From Alphaproteobacteria bacterium (GTDB lineage Bacteria; Pseudomonadota; Alphaproteobacteria; DAOWDM01), in contig DAOWDM010000085.1 of NCBI GenBank assembly GCA_030639035.1, forward strand, positions 1 through 26,909: 26,909 nucleotides of DNA, read 5' to 3'. The notes beneath the pieces are model-generated. The model did not search any database. It had not been told where the DNA came from and saw only the letters and a program-made list of their open reading frames with translations. Positions within the stretch are counted from its first letter, which is position 1; each line of letters starts with the position of its first letter. A program made the translations under genes and the position numbers. Positions 15,619-22,804 of this stretch are shown one piece after another.

Positions 15619-17175
15619 ATGACAACAGATTATAATGATGTTCCATACGTTGCTCTTCCTTATAAAGCTTCACGGATTGACAACATACATACAGTAGCAA
15701 AATTTTTCGGACTTGAAGCTCCTGCTTTTGATAAGTGTCGTGTTTTAGAGTTAGGTTGTGCTACGGGAGCTAATCTTATTCCTATGGCTCATATGTATCC
15801 TGATAGTGAGTTTGTAGGAATTGATTTTTCTGAAAAACAGATAAACGCAGGTAAAAAGTGTATTGAAGACCTTAAAATCTCTAATATAAAGCTGGAAACA
15901 AAGTCTATACTGGATTTGGACGAAAGCATTGGAGAGTTTGACTATATTATTGCTCATGGAGTTTTTTCATGGGTACCTGCTGATGTTCAAGAGAAAATTT
16001 TCTCAATATGCAAAAAACATCTTTCTAAGACAGGTGTTGCATATGTTAGTTATAATACTCTTCCAGGTTGGAATATGGTTCGCAGTATCCGAGATATGAT
16101 GCTTTACCATACAAAGGACTTTAAAGAACCTGCACAGCAGGTACAACAGGCTCGTCTGCTTTTAGATTTCTTGTCCAAAGCAGCTCCAGAAGGTTTGACT
16201 GCACACAAAAGCTCTTTGAAAAAAGAAGTTGAGACATTGAAAAATCTTCCAGATGCTTATCTTTTCCATGATCATCTTGAAACAAACAATCAGGCTTTTT
16301 ACTTCCATGAGTTTGCGGAAAAAGCTGCAGCAAATGGTCTTCAGTATCTTGGAGATTCTTCTATTCCATCTATGTTTGTTGGTAATCATTCCAAAGAAGC
16401 AACTGAAATTCTTGGAAAAATTGACAATATTATAAAGCAGGAACAGTATATGGATTTCGTCATTAACAGACGTTTCCGCTCTACTTTGATTTGTCATGAC
16501 AATTGTTCTTTAACACGTGCTGTAAAACCTGAAAAAATTGAAGAGTTTTTCCTTAGCACTACGCTGATGCCAGAAAACGGATTAAATTCTGTTGATTTGA
16601 AAGCTTTTAAGGAAACAGCTTTCTGTAATATGGAAAAAACAGCAAAAATTAATCCGCAAAATCTTGCTGCTACAGCTTTGCTTTTAGTGTTAGCTGAAAA
16701 CAGGTCAAAACCTATGTCAGCTGATGAGCTTGTTAAAGAAGCAACAAGCAGGTTAGAAAATGTTGAAGAAGACACAATTCGTCAGACTTTACATCAAATC
16801 GGAATTCCTCTTGTTTTATCAGGAGGAATAATAATTTCTTCTGATTCTGGAAAATACAACGCTAATGTTTCTGAAAAACCAAAAACTGATGAGCTTTCAA
16901 AATATCAGGCTCTTTATGGTCCTAACACTACTAACATGCGTCATGATGTCATTTCGCTTGGTATTTTTGAAAGGCTGTTGATTCAGGAGCTAGATGGAAA
17001 AAATAATACAGATGAGCTTTGTAAAAAATTCACCAAAAAAATTATGGCTGGAGAATTAGACATTGCACATGAAGGTGTAAAGCTTACAGAAGAGGCTAAA
17101 ATCCAGAAGCATCTTTTACCTCAAATAAAAGGTACGCTGCAGAACTTTGCTAACAACGCTTTGTTAGATGGTTAG
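15619..17175 (+). CDS. Class I SAM methyltransferase with methyltransferase-regulatory domain
   Basis: 518 residues in two parts. Residues about 40-165 are a Rossmann methyltransferase: motif I VLELGCATGANL (near 43-54), FVGIDFSEKQI (motif II acidic residue), then FDYIIAHGVFSWVP and GVAYVSYNTLPGW. Residues about 200-320 look like the methyltransferase-regulatory domain (EVETLKNLPDAYLFHDHLE, FYFHEFAEKAAANGLQYLGDS), followed by a C-terminal helical region. Related two-part proteins include predicted protein-lysine methyltransferases, but the substrate here is unknown. The ATG at 15619 has an AAGG site. It may be co-transcribed with the IalB-family gene; a palindromic repeat 15 bases after the stop codon probably ends or stabilises the message. 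Confidence 0.85.
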   Translation: MTTDYNDVPYVALPYKASRIDNIHTVAKFFGLEAPAFDKCRVLELGCATGANLIPMAHMYPDSEFVGIDFSEKQINAGKKCIEDLKISNIKLETKSILDLDESIGEFDYIIAHGVFSWVPADVQEKIFSICKKHLSKTGVAYVSYNTLPGWNMVRSIRDMMLYHTKDFKEPAQQVQQARLLLDFLSKAAPEGLTAHKSSLKKEVETLKNLPDAYLFHDHLETNNQAFYFHEFAEKAAANGLQYLGDSSIPSMFVGNHSKEATEILGKIDNIIKQEQYMDFVINRRFRSTLICHDNCSLTRAVKPEKIEEFFLSTTLMPENGLNSVDLKAFKETAFCNMEKTAKINPQNLAATALLLVLAENRSKPMSADELVKEATSRLENVEEDTIRQTLHQIGIPLVLSGGIIISSDSGKYNANVSEKPKTDELSKYQALYGPNTTNMRHDVISLGIFERLLIQELDGKNNTDELCKKFTKKIMAGELDIAHEGVKLTEEAKIQKHLLPQIKGTLQNFANNALLDG

Positions 17176-17190
17176 AGTCTCCGTATACAC

Positions 17191-17274
17191 GTCATTCTGA
17201 GGAGCGAAGCGACGTGAGAATCTCACTTTCTTCTAATGAGATTCTCACGGGCTTTAAAAAGCCCTCAGAATGAC
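17191..17274. repeat. Palindromic intergenic repeat overlapping the yggS 3' end
   Basis: An 84-base inverted repeat. The outer arms GTCATTCTGAGG (17191-17202) and CCTCAGAATGAC (17263-17274) are fully complementary. Inner arms GTGAGAATCTCA and TGAGATTCTCAC pair near the centre, and the intermediate parts differ between arms (one carries GGGCTTTAAAAAGCCC). Its right end runs ten bases into the yggS coding sequence. It can serve as a two-way stem-loop between the convergent methyltransferase and yggS genes. Confidence 0.85.
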
Positions 17275-17963
17275 GGCAGTGCTTTTTTTCTTTGACCAAA
17301 AATAGCAGAACCTACTCGTACATGAGTCGCACCTAGATGAACAGCTGTTTCAAAGTCGGCACTCATTCCCATGCTCAATACAGAAATATTGTTGCGTTTT
17401 GCGATTTCACGCAATAAAGCAAAATGCGGAGATGATGGCTCATCAACTGGTGGAATACACATCAAGCCTTTGATTGGCAGCTTGTATTCTTCACGACAAG
17501 TTTTAATAAACTCGTCCGCTAGAACAGGAGAAATACCTGCTTTTTGAGGTTCTTCGCCAGTGTTTATTTGTATGTAACAGTCTGGACAACGCCCCGTTTT
17601 GTTCATTTCCTGAGCAAGCTTTGCTGCAAGTTTTGGACGGTCAAGAGTCTCTATAACATCAAATAAAGCAACGGCTTCTTTTATTTTATTAGTCTGCAAA
17701 GGACCGATAAGATGCAATTCAACATCTGGGAATTTGCTGCGAAGTTCTATCCATTTAGACTGAGCTTCCTGAACTCGATTCTCACCAAAAACCCGACAGC
17801 CTATTTCAAGAGCCTCTGTTATAGTTTCTACATCATGAGTTTTTGAAACTGTTACCAAAGACACATCTTTGGCTAAACGATTAGCTTCTTTTGTGGCTGT
17901 GTTTATTTTGTTTTTAATTTCTTCAATATTGTTGAGTATATTAGGTTTTTCTAAAGAGGTCAT
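17265..17963 (-). CDS. yggS: YggS/PLPBP-family pyridoxal phosphate homeostasis protein
   Basis: 232 residues, a fold-type III single-domain PLP-binding protein. The family buffers intracellular PLP and affects amino and keto acid pools; it has no established catalytic activity. Visible are Lys41 in LVTVSKTHD (Schiff-base lysine), FGENRVQEAQSKW, HLIGPLQTNK, IQINTGEEPQKAG, the phosphate-binding LSMGMSADFETAV and VRVGSAIFGQR. The ATG at 17963 is 14 bases after the upstream gene's stop codon, so they form an operon. The last codons (Pro-Ser-Phe-stop) lie in the outer arm of the palindromic repeat at 17191-17274, suggesting the tail was reshaped by repeat insertion. Confidence 0.93.
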   Translation of the reverse strand: MTSLEKPNILNNIEEIKNKINTATKEANRLAKDVSLVTVSKTHDVETITEALEIGCRVFGENRVQEAQSKWIELRSKFPDVELHLIGPLQTNKIKEAVALFDVIETLDRPKLAAKLAQEMNKTGRCPDCYIQINTGEEPQKAGISPVLADEFIKTCREEYKLPIKGLMCIPPVDEPSSPHFALLREIAKRNNISVLSMGMSADFETAVHLGATHVRVGSAIFGQRKKALPSF

Positions 17964-17977
17964 TTTTCAACAGTCCA

Positions 17978-18802
17978 TTACTTTATTTTTAAACTTTGTT
18001 CGTATTTATTCAAGCCTTGTGTCATTGCGTTATTAAACCATGCCGTATCTGTATTATTAACAGATTCTTTTATTTCTGTAGTTATTTGTTTTTGCTCAAG
18101 ACTTTTCTCTGATGTTTCTGCCATTTTGCTAAACATTGATGGGTCAAGTGAAAACATTCGTGCTTTTTTTTGTCTTTCTAGTGGGAAAAATTTGTTTTCC
18201 TGACTTTGAATAACAGTATCAGCACTTGCTGTTACAATTTCTTGAGGAGGCGGGGGCTGTGCTTCTTTTGCTGATTTTTCTAAAAGCTGAGCTCTGTAAA
18301 GCATGGCTGTTTTAACTGGATTGGTATAATGCGGGTCAATTTTAGCCAAAGCAGGATTGGCAGTGGTTTGTTTTGCGGAATCTTGTGCATTGTCAAGAAA
18401 AGCAACGGTATGCTCGCCTAAGTCTTTGCCTGTAAAAGAATCTAAGGCAACATCAGCGGCTTGAAAAGCAGCCCCTATGCCTCCGCCATAAATTGCTCCG
18501 CCGATTACTTTTGCCGCAGCACCAATTTCATCTCCAGTGATTTGTCTGTAAATGGTTGAAATGACAGGTATGTGTTGCAAAGGATTTATAACATCAAGAA
18601 AATCCCAAAAATTCAGCCCATCATCTCCAAATAAAGAAACATTGCTATTATCAGCAGATGCGTGTTTATCAGGGTTATCTGCTAACCTGTTGTTTTTATC
18701 GATTGAACCTGTAACCGTAAGGTCTTGCCCAACCGTAGATTTAACAGAGGCTTTATTTTGCATATTGCTGTAAATATACGATTTTACTGGATTTACATTC
18801 AT
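17978..18802 (-). CDS. Conserved alphaproteobacterial protein of unknown function
   Basis: 274 residues, no known catalytic motif. Residues 1-55 and 170-274 are polar and probably disordered (a PPPP run near 199). The central part is ordered: LNFWDFLDVINPLQHIPVISTIYRQITGD, then IGAAAKVIGGAIYGGGIGAAFQAADVALDSFTGKDLGEHT. The latter is a glycine-alanine-rich segment resembling membrane-inserting or glycine-zipper helices. I recognise this block (NPLQHIPVxSTxYRxxTGD ... GGAxxGGxxG ... TGKDxGEH) as recurring in uncharacterised alphaproteobacterial proteins, from memory. No signal peptide is seen. A strong GGAGG ribosome site precedes the ATG. It is operonic with yggS, 14 bases downstream. Confidence 0.75.
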   Translation of the reverse strand: MNVNPVKSYIYSNMQNKASVKSTVGQDLTVTGSIDKNNRLADNPDKHASADNSNVSLFGDDGLNFWDFLDVINPLQHIPVISTIYRQITGDEIGAAAKVIGGAIYGGGIGAAFQAADVALDSFTGKDLGEHTVAFLDNAQDSAKQTTANPALAKIDPHYTNPVKTAMLYRAQLLEKSAKEAQPPPPQEIVTASADTVIQSQENKFFPLERQKKARMFSLDPSMFSKMAETSEKSLEQKQITTEIKESVNNTDTAWFNNAMTQGLNKYEQSLKIK

Positions 18803-18926
18803 AAAAAGCCTCCATATTCTAAAAAATTGCCTTTGCTAATAATAGTTGCAAAAGTAGTGCCAGCTTGAAAAGCTTGCTTTTTCAATGTATTAAAAGATAG
18901 ATGCTGTTAATATAAGGTATGTGCTA

Positions 18927-18952
18927 GGCAAAAATTACCGTGTGTTTTTGCC
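18927..18952 (+). other. Perfect stem-loop upstream of the response-regulator gene
   Basis: GGCAAAAA (18927-18934) and TTTTTGCC (18945-18952) are exact complements around a ten-base loop, ending 21 bases before the regulator ATG. A TATAAG sequence near 18911 could be a -10 that would place the stem-loop at the start of the transcript. Operator, leader structure or upstream terminator are all possible. Confidence 0.5.
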
Positions 18953-18973
18953 GTTACAAGTGGATTGCTAATA

Positions 18974-19654
18974 ATGTCAGATAAAAAAATATTTTTAATT
19001 GAAAGCGACGAGCCTTTAAGACAAGTGCTGGTTGAACTGCTGGAGTCTCTTGATGGCTTTTCTGTGTTTGTAAAAGGAGATTCTATAGCTTCTGCTTTGG
19101 AAACAGCAAAAGAAACAGATTTTGATTTGATAATAATTTCATCAGAGATTTCAAATGGTAGCGGTTATGAATTATGCGACCGTTTTCGTGCTGAGAATGT
19201 TAAAATACCAATAATTATGCTTGCCTCTAACAATGGGAAACAGCCAAATATAGCGACAGGTGCAGATGAAATTTTGCAAAAACCGTTTCGCTTGGTTTCT
19301 TTGATGAATCTGATAAAAGAATTGCTGCTTAAATATGAAAATAGCCGAGATAGTATAATTCCTGTAGGACATTATAAACTGCAGCTGCTTACAAAACAGC
19401 TTGTTGATGAAAAAACAGGTCAAGAAATACGTTTAACCGAAAAAGAAGTGGAAATACTAAAATATCTGCATGATTCAAAAGGACAAAGAGTAGACAGAGA
19501 CGTCCTGCTACATGAGGTATGGGGATATAATCCAGAAGTTACAACGCATACTCTTGAGACTCATATTTGCAAACTGCGTAAGAAAATAGAATCAGATGCC
19601 TCCAAGGCTGAAATATTGCTTACAGAACCTAAAGGCTATCGTTTATGCCTCTAA
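18974..19654 (+). CDS. OmpR/PhoB-type response regulator with degenerate receiver
   Basis: 226 residues from the ATG at 18974; a TTG at 18965 would add three residues. An N-terminal receiver (about 4-120) is followed by a winged-helix DNA-binding domain (about 130-226) with IRLTEKEVEILKYL, VDRDVLLHEVWGYNPEVTTHTLETHICKLRKKIE and the closing GYRLCL. The DNA-binding half is intact and typical. In the receiver, the phosphorylated Asp is replaced by Ser56 (DLIIISSEIS where DLIxLDxxLP is usual). The acidic pair is partly lost (LIESDEP), the conserved Thr is Ala84 followed by Ser85 (IIMLAS), and only Lys103 (LQKPF) is normal. It therefore probably works without aspartyl phosphorylation. No histidine kinase is nearby. 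The gene overlaps or abuts the next membrane-protein gene. Confidence 0.88.
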   Translation: MSDKKIFLIESDEPLRQVLVELLESLDGFSVFVKGDSIASALETAKETDFDLIIISSEISNGSGYELCDRFRAENVKIPIIMLASNNGKQPNIATGADEILQKPFRLVSLMNLIKELLLKYENSRDSIIPVGHYKLQLLTKQLVDEKTGQEIRLTEKEVEILKYLHDSKGQRVDRDVLLHEVWGYNPEVTTHTLETHICKLRKKIESDASKAEILLTEPKGYRLCL

Positions 19655-19671
19655 TCAATGGAAAAAATAAA

Positions 19672-20451
19672 ATGCTTTCTATTCTAAAAATGTATTTACA
19701 AGCCTTTTATGGAGCATTTTATAACAAGCGTCTATATCGTGAGGTTGTATTTAAGTGGTATGGAACTGGAGCTTTGTATCTGCTCTTATTATCGGCTGTT
19801 GTAATGATTCCTGTGTATTTAGGTCTCGTTGATGCATACAAGGAAATATATAGAACTGAAGGAATGTTTGTAATTGAGCAAATTCCTGACATCAGTATCA
19901 AAAACGGCACAGCAGATTGTAATGCAGCACAACCTTATAAAATCATAGATATTAACGGCAAGACTCGAGCAATTATTGATACAAAAAAGACGTATTCTAA
20001 TTCTGATATTAATAAACTTGATGTAAAACTGCTACTGACTAAAAGAAGTCTTATAATTAAAAACAAAGATTATGAAACAAGTATTATAGACCTTAGAGAT
20101 ATAAAAGAAGCGGAAATCACTAGTGATAATTTCAAAAGATTTATGGTTGATTTCAATTCGTATATGAAATTGTTTGGATACCCGATTGGCGTTTTGTTTT
20201 TTTGGGCATACAAGATGGTTTATGTTTTTGTTATGGCTTTTCTTTCCATGTTTATTGCCTCTTTTATGCAAATAAAGCTGGATTTTATTCAAAGAGTTAG
20301 AATCGCAGCTATCGCTATTACTCCAATGATGATTGCAAACATGGTTTTTGTGCTTTTTGGTATGCACCCAGTTACAGGCTGGCGTTTTTCGCTAGTAACA
20401 ATAATTTATATTTTTACAATTATCCGCATAGCAAAAGAAGAAAAATCTTAA
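19672..20451 (+). CDS. Multi-pass membrane protein, DUF1189-like
   Basis: 259 residues from the ATG at 19672. This start has GGAAAA about nine bases upstream and gives MLSILKMYLQAFYGAFYNKRLYREV, a natural N-terminus for the family. The alternative ATG at 19645 would overlap the regulator gene by ten bases. One membrane segment near 35-55 (GALYLLLLSAVVMIPVYLGL) is followed by a soluble extracytoplasmic region of about 110 residues. Three further segments (about 165-190, 200-225, 228-250) come after that. The layout with an amphipathic LQAFYGAFYNKRLYREVVFKW start resembles DUF1189 proteins, a resemblance judged by eye. Function unknown; tight linkage suggests co-expression with the regulator. 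Confidence 0.7.
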   Translation: MLSILKMYLQAFYGAFYNKRLYREVVFKWYGTGALYLLLLSAVVMIPVYLGLVDAYKEIYRTEGMFVIEQIPDISIKNGTADCNAAQPYKIIDINGKTRAIIDTKKTYSNSDINKLDVKLLLTKRSLIIKNKDYETSIIDLRDIKEAEITSDNFKRFMVDFNSYMKLFGYPIGVLFFWAYKMVYVFVMAFLSMFIASFMQIKLDFIQRVRIAAIAITPMMIANMVFVLFGMHPVTGWRFSLVTIIYIFTIIRIAKEEKS

Positions 20452-20575
20452 AAACTTTATAGCGATTTTTGATGTAACAAAAAGAGTCATATATCTATTG
20501 GCTATATAGCAACTATCGAGTGTTTCGCCTTATAATATACAACCTTTCACTACAACCTTGTTGGAGGATTGTTAT

Positions 20576-22387
20576 ATGTTTGTTCGTGATTCTGTATCTG
20601 TGAGTGGTTCAACATCTGTTAATGGCTCAATGACTGCTAATAATTCAAAATCTATTCGTAATTTCAAAATTAACACTCGTCTTTTATTTATAGTCATATT
20701 GTCTGCTGTTGGAATGCTTGTAGTTGGCTGGTATGGCTTGTCTGTTGTTAAACAAACTCTTGTTGAGGCTAGGCAAATAAAAACAAGACATCTTGTTGAA
20801 AGTACATATTCGCTAATAAATCATTATGTAGATATGGAAAAAAACGGAATTATGACAAAAGAGCAGGCACAAGATGCTGCAAAATCAGCTGTAAAGAAAT
20901 TGCGGTATGAAGAATCCGACTATTTCTGGATTAACGACATGAAACCTGTAATGGTAATGCACCCAATGAGTCCTCAACTAAATGGGAAAGATTTATCTGA
21001 CTTCAAAGACCCGAACGGCAAAAGAATTTTTGTAGAATTTGCTAACACAGTAAGAAATCACAGCGAAGGTTTTGTAAACTATATGTGGGCAAAACCAGGC
21101 GAAGAAAAACCTGTAGATAAGCTTTCATATGTAAAAGGTATCAGGTCATGGGACTGGATAATAGGTTCTGGTATTTATATCGATGACATTAACAAGATTT
21201 TTATGGAACAAGTTTATAAAGTAGGAAGTATTATTCTTGGGATTCTTGTCATAGCTTCAGCTATATCATTGTTTATCAGCCGAGGAATTACTATTCCGCT
21301 AAGTCTTACAACACAAAACATGATGAAACTTGCAGAGGGTAATAAAAACATTGAAGTAAAAGGGACTCATTATAAAGACGAAGTAGGAGACCTTGCCCGC
21401 ACTTTAGAGGTATTTAAGAAAAATTCTATTGAAATGGACAGACTTGAAGCAGAACGAAAAGAAGCAGAAGAAAAAGAAAAACTAAGAAAAGAAGAAGAAA
21501 GGAAAGAAGAGGAAAAAGTACGGCAGTTAGAAGAAGAAAAACGTAAAAAAACTGATGAAACTATTAGCGATTTTACAACAAATATTGCAAATATAGTAGA
21601 AACAATATCTTCTGCTGCAACTGAAATGCAAGCAACAGCTCAATCTATGGCCTCTATTTCCGAAGAGACTTCTTCACAGGCAACAAGTGTTGCGGCAGCT
21701 TCAGAAGAAGCAACAGCAAATGTAGCGACAGTTGCTTCTGCGACAGAAGAACTTAGTGCATCTATTGCTGAAATAGGTCAACAGGTAGAAGCTGCTACAA
21801 GCACCTCCTTAGATGCTGTTGAAAAAGCTAAGAATGCTAACAAGCTTGTTCAAGGTCTGTCTGAAGCTGCAACAAAAATAGGTGATGTTGTAAGTATGAT
21901 TACAGATATTGCAAATCAGACGAATCTTCTTGCCCTTAATGCTACAATTGAAGCTGCGAGAGCTGGAGATATGGGCAAAGGCTTCGCCGTTGTTGCCAGT
22001 GAAGTGAAAAATCTTGCAGGTCAAACAGCAAAAGCAACTGAAGAAATCGCATCTCAAATAACTGGCATTCAAGATTCAACTGCTACTGCTGTTGATGCTA
22101 TACAGTTAATTGGCAATACTATTGAAGAAATCAACGTTACTACTACAACGATTGCTTCTTCTGTTGATGAGCAGAGTGCTGCTGCTACTGAAATATCTCG
22201 AAACATTCAAGAAGCAGCTAACGGCACACAGGAAGTTACATCAAATGTTGTAGGATTGAACCAGTCCGCACAAGAAACAGGTAATGCTTCAAATGATGTC
22301 TTAAAAGCTTCGGAAGAACTTGGTAAACAAGCTACAGGGTTAAAAGAAGAAGTTGAAGGATTTATTCAAAAATTAAACGCTGTATAA
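20576..22387 (+). CDS. Methyl-accepting chemotaxis protein with single Cache domain
   Basis: 603 residues. After a Ser/Asn-rich N-terminus (1-26) come membrane helix 1 (about 35-55), a periplasmic sCache-type sensor (about 60-205, with ESDYFWINDMKPVMVMHP and SWDWIIGSGIYIDDIN), membrane helix 2 (about 213-236) and HAMP. A very charged Glu/Lys coiled coil (about 285-325) follows, and then the signalling helices with the conserved hairpin tip ITDIANQTNLLALNATIEAARAG. YFWI...MxMHP and GSGIYxDD are hallmarks of small-carboxylate or amine-sensing single Cache receptors, but the ligand is unknown. No CheB/CheR-tethering pentapeptide is at the C-terminus. The ATG at 20576 has a GGAGG site; the upstream in-frame TTG at 20558 lies before it. 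A TATAAT at 20531-20536 is the likely -10. No che genes are in view. Confidence 0.92.
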   Translation: MFVRDSVSVSGSTSVNGSMTANNSKSIRNFKINTRLLFIVILSAVGMLVVGWYGLSVVKQTLVEARQIKTRHLVESTYSLINHYVDMEKNGIMTKEQAQDAAKSAVKKLRYEESDYFWINDMKPVMVMHPMSPQLNGKDLSDFKDPNGKRIFVEFANTVRNHSEGFVNYMWAKPGEEKPVDKLSYVKGIRSWDWIIGSGIYIDDINKIFMEQVYKVGSIILGILVIASAISLFISRGITIPLSLTTQNMMKLAEGNKNIEVKGTHYKDEVGDLARTLEVFKKNSIEMDRLEAERKEAEEKEKLRKEEERKEEEKVRQLEEEKRKKTDETISDFTTNIANIVETISSAATEMQATAQSMASISEETSSQATSVAAASEEATANVATVASATEELSASIAEIGQQVEAATSTSLDAVEKAKNANKLVQGLSEAATKIGDVVSMITDIANQTNLLALNATIEAARAGDMGKGFAVVASEVKNLAGQTAKATEEIASQITGIQDSTATAVDAIQLIGNTIEEINVTTTTIASSVDEQSAAATEISRNIQEAANGTQEVTSNVVGLNQSAQETGNASNDVLKASEELGKQATGLKEEVEGFIQKLNAV

Positions 22388-22408
22388 TGTTTTTGAAATA
22401 ACCTGCTG

Positions 22409-22437
22409 AATCCTCAAAGGTGCAACTTTTGAGGATT
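22409..22437 (+). terminator. Stem-loop after the chemoreceptor gene
   Basis: AATCCTCAAA (22409-22418) pairs perfectly with TTTGAGGATT (22428-22437) around a nine-base loop, 22 bases after the stop codon. No T-run follows, so it may stabilise the message or terminate with help from Rho. Confidence 0.5.
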
Positions 22438-22486
22438 TAGTGTTGGTTAGTAAGAACAGGATTCCAACCGCTGCGTGGTGAGAATT

Positions 22487-22660
22487 GTAGATGTTATCTA
22501 ATTCGATGACAGAAAAGCCGTCATCCTGAACTCGTTTCAGGATCTACTTTTTTCTGACGGTTAAAAGAAGTAGTAGATCCTGAGCTAAATTCAGGATGAC
22601 GATTGAGTTTAAAAGAATTACTATTACAAAAAAACTGTCATCGAATTAGTTGACATCTAC
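22487..22660. repeat. Nested 174-bp inverted-repeat element in gene-free region
   Basis: This occupies the middle of the 417-base gap between the chemoreceptor and pilin genes. The outer arms (22487-22512 and 22635-22660) are inverted copies of the GTCATCGAATTA module and match at 24 of 26 positions. Inside them, 22520-22547 and 22573-22600 are inverted copies of a 28-base unit beginning GTCATCCTGAA and ending AGGATCTAC, with divergent centres; each unit folds on itself (CCTGAA/TTCAGG). The structure resembles a small non-autonomous mobile element or composite REP/BIME-type repeat. There is no open reading frame. Elsewhere in the gap I see only the two stem-loops listed separately. Confidence 0.8.
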
Positions 22661-22737
22661 AGCAATGACAGCGGAGGGAAACGCACAATAACAGTGCCTA
22701 AATGCTCTAATGTGTCAAATAGCAACAACATAGCCAT

Positions 22738-22773
22738 AAAAAAACGACGCCTTGAATAAAGACGCCGTTTTTG
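22738..22773 (-). terminator. Terminator of the pilin-like gene
   Basis: On the minus strand AAACGGCGTC and GGCGTCGTTT pair with two G-U wobbles, followed by a run of T residues, 32 bases after the pilin stop codon. The same DNA on the plus strand pairs less well (two A-C mismatches), so it serves the minus strand. Confidence 0.75.
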
Positions 22774-22804
22774 TTTGATTTCCTAGATTGTAATAAGCTT
22801 AAGC

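Noticed and set aside
20501..20510. GCTATATAGC palindrome upstream of the chemoreceptor
   Set aside because: Only ten bases and AT-rich; too short to claim as an operator without comparative data.
22487..22660. Possible CRISPR array or transposon terminal repeats with a transposase
   Set aside because: Repeats are inverted rather than direct with regular spacers, and there is no open reading frame inside; a non-autonomous or REP-type element is the most that can be said.
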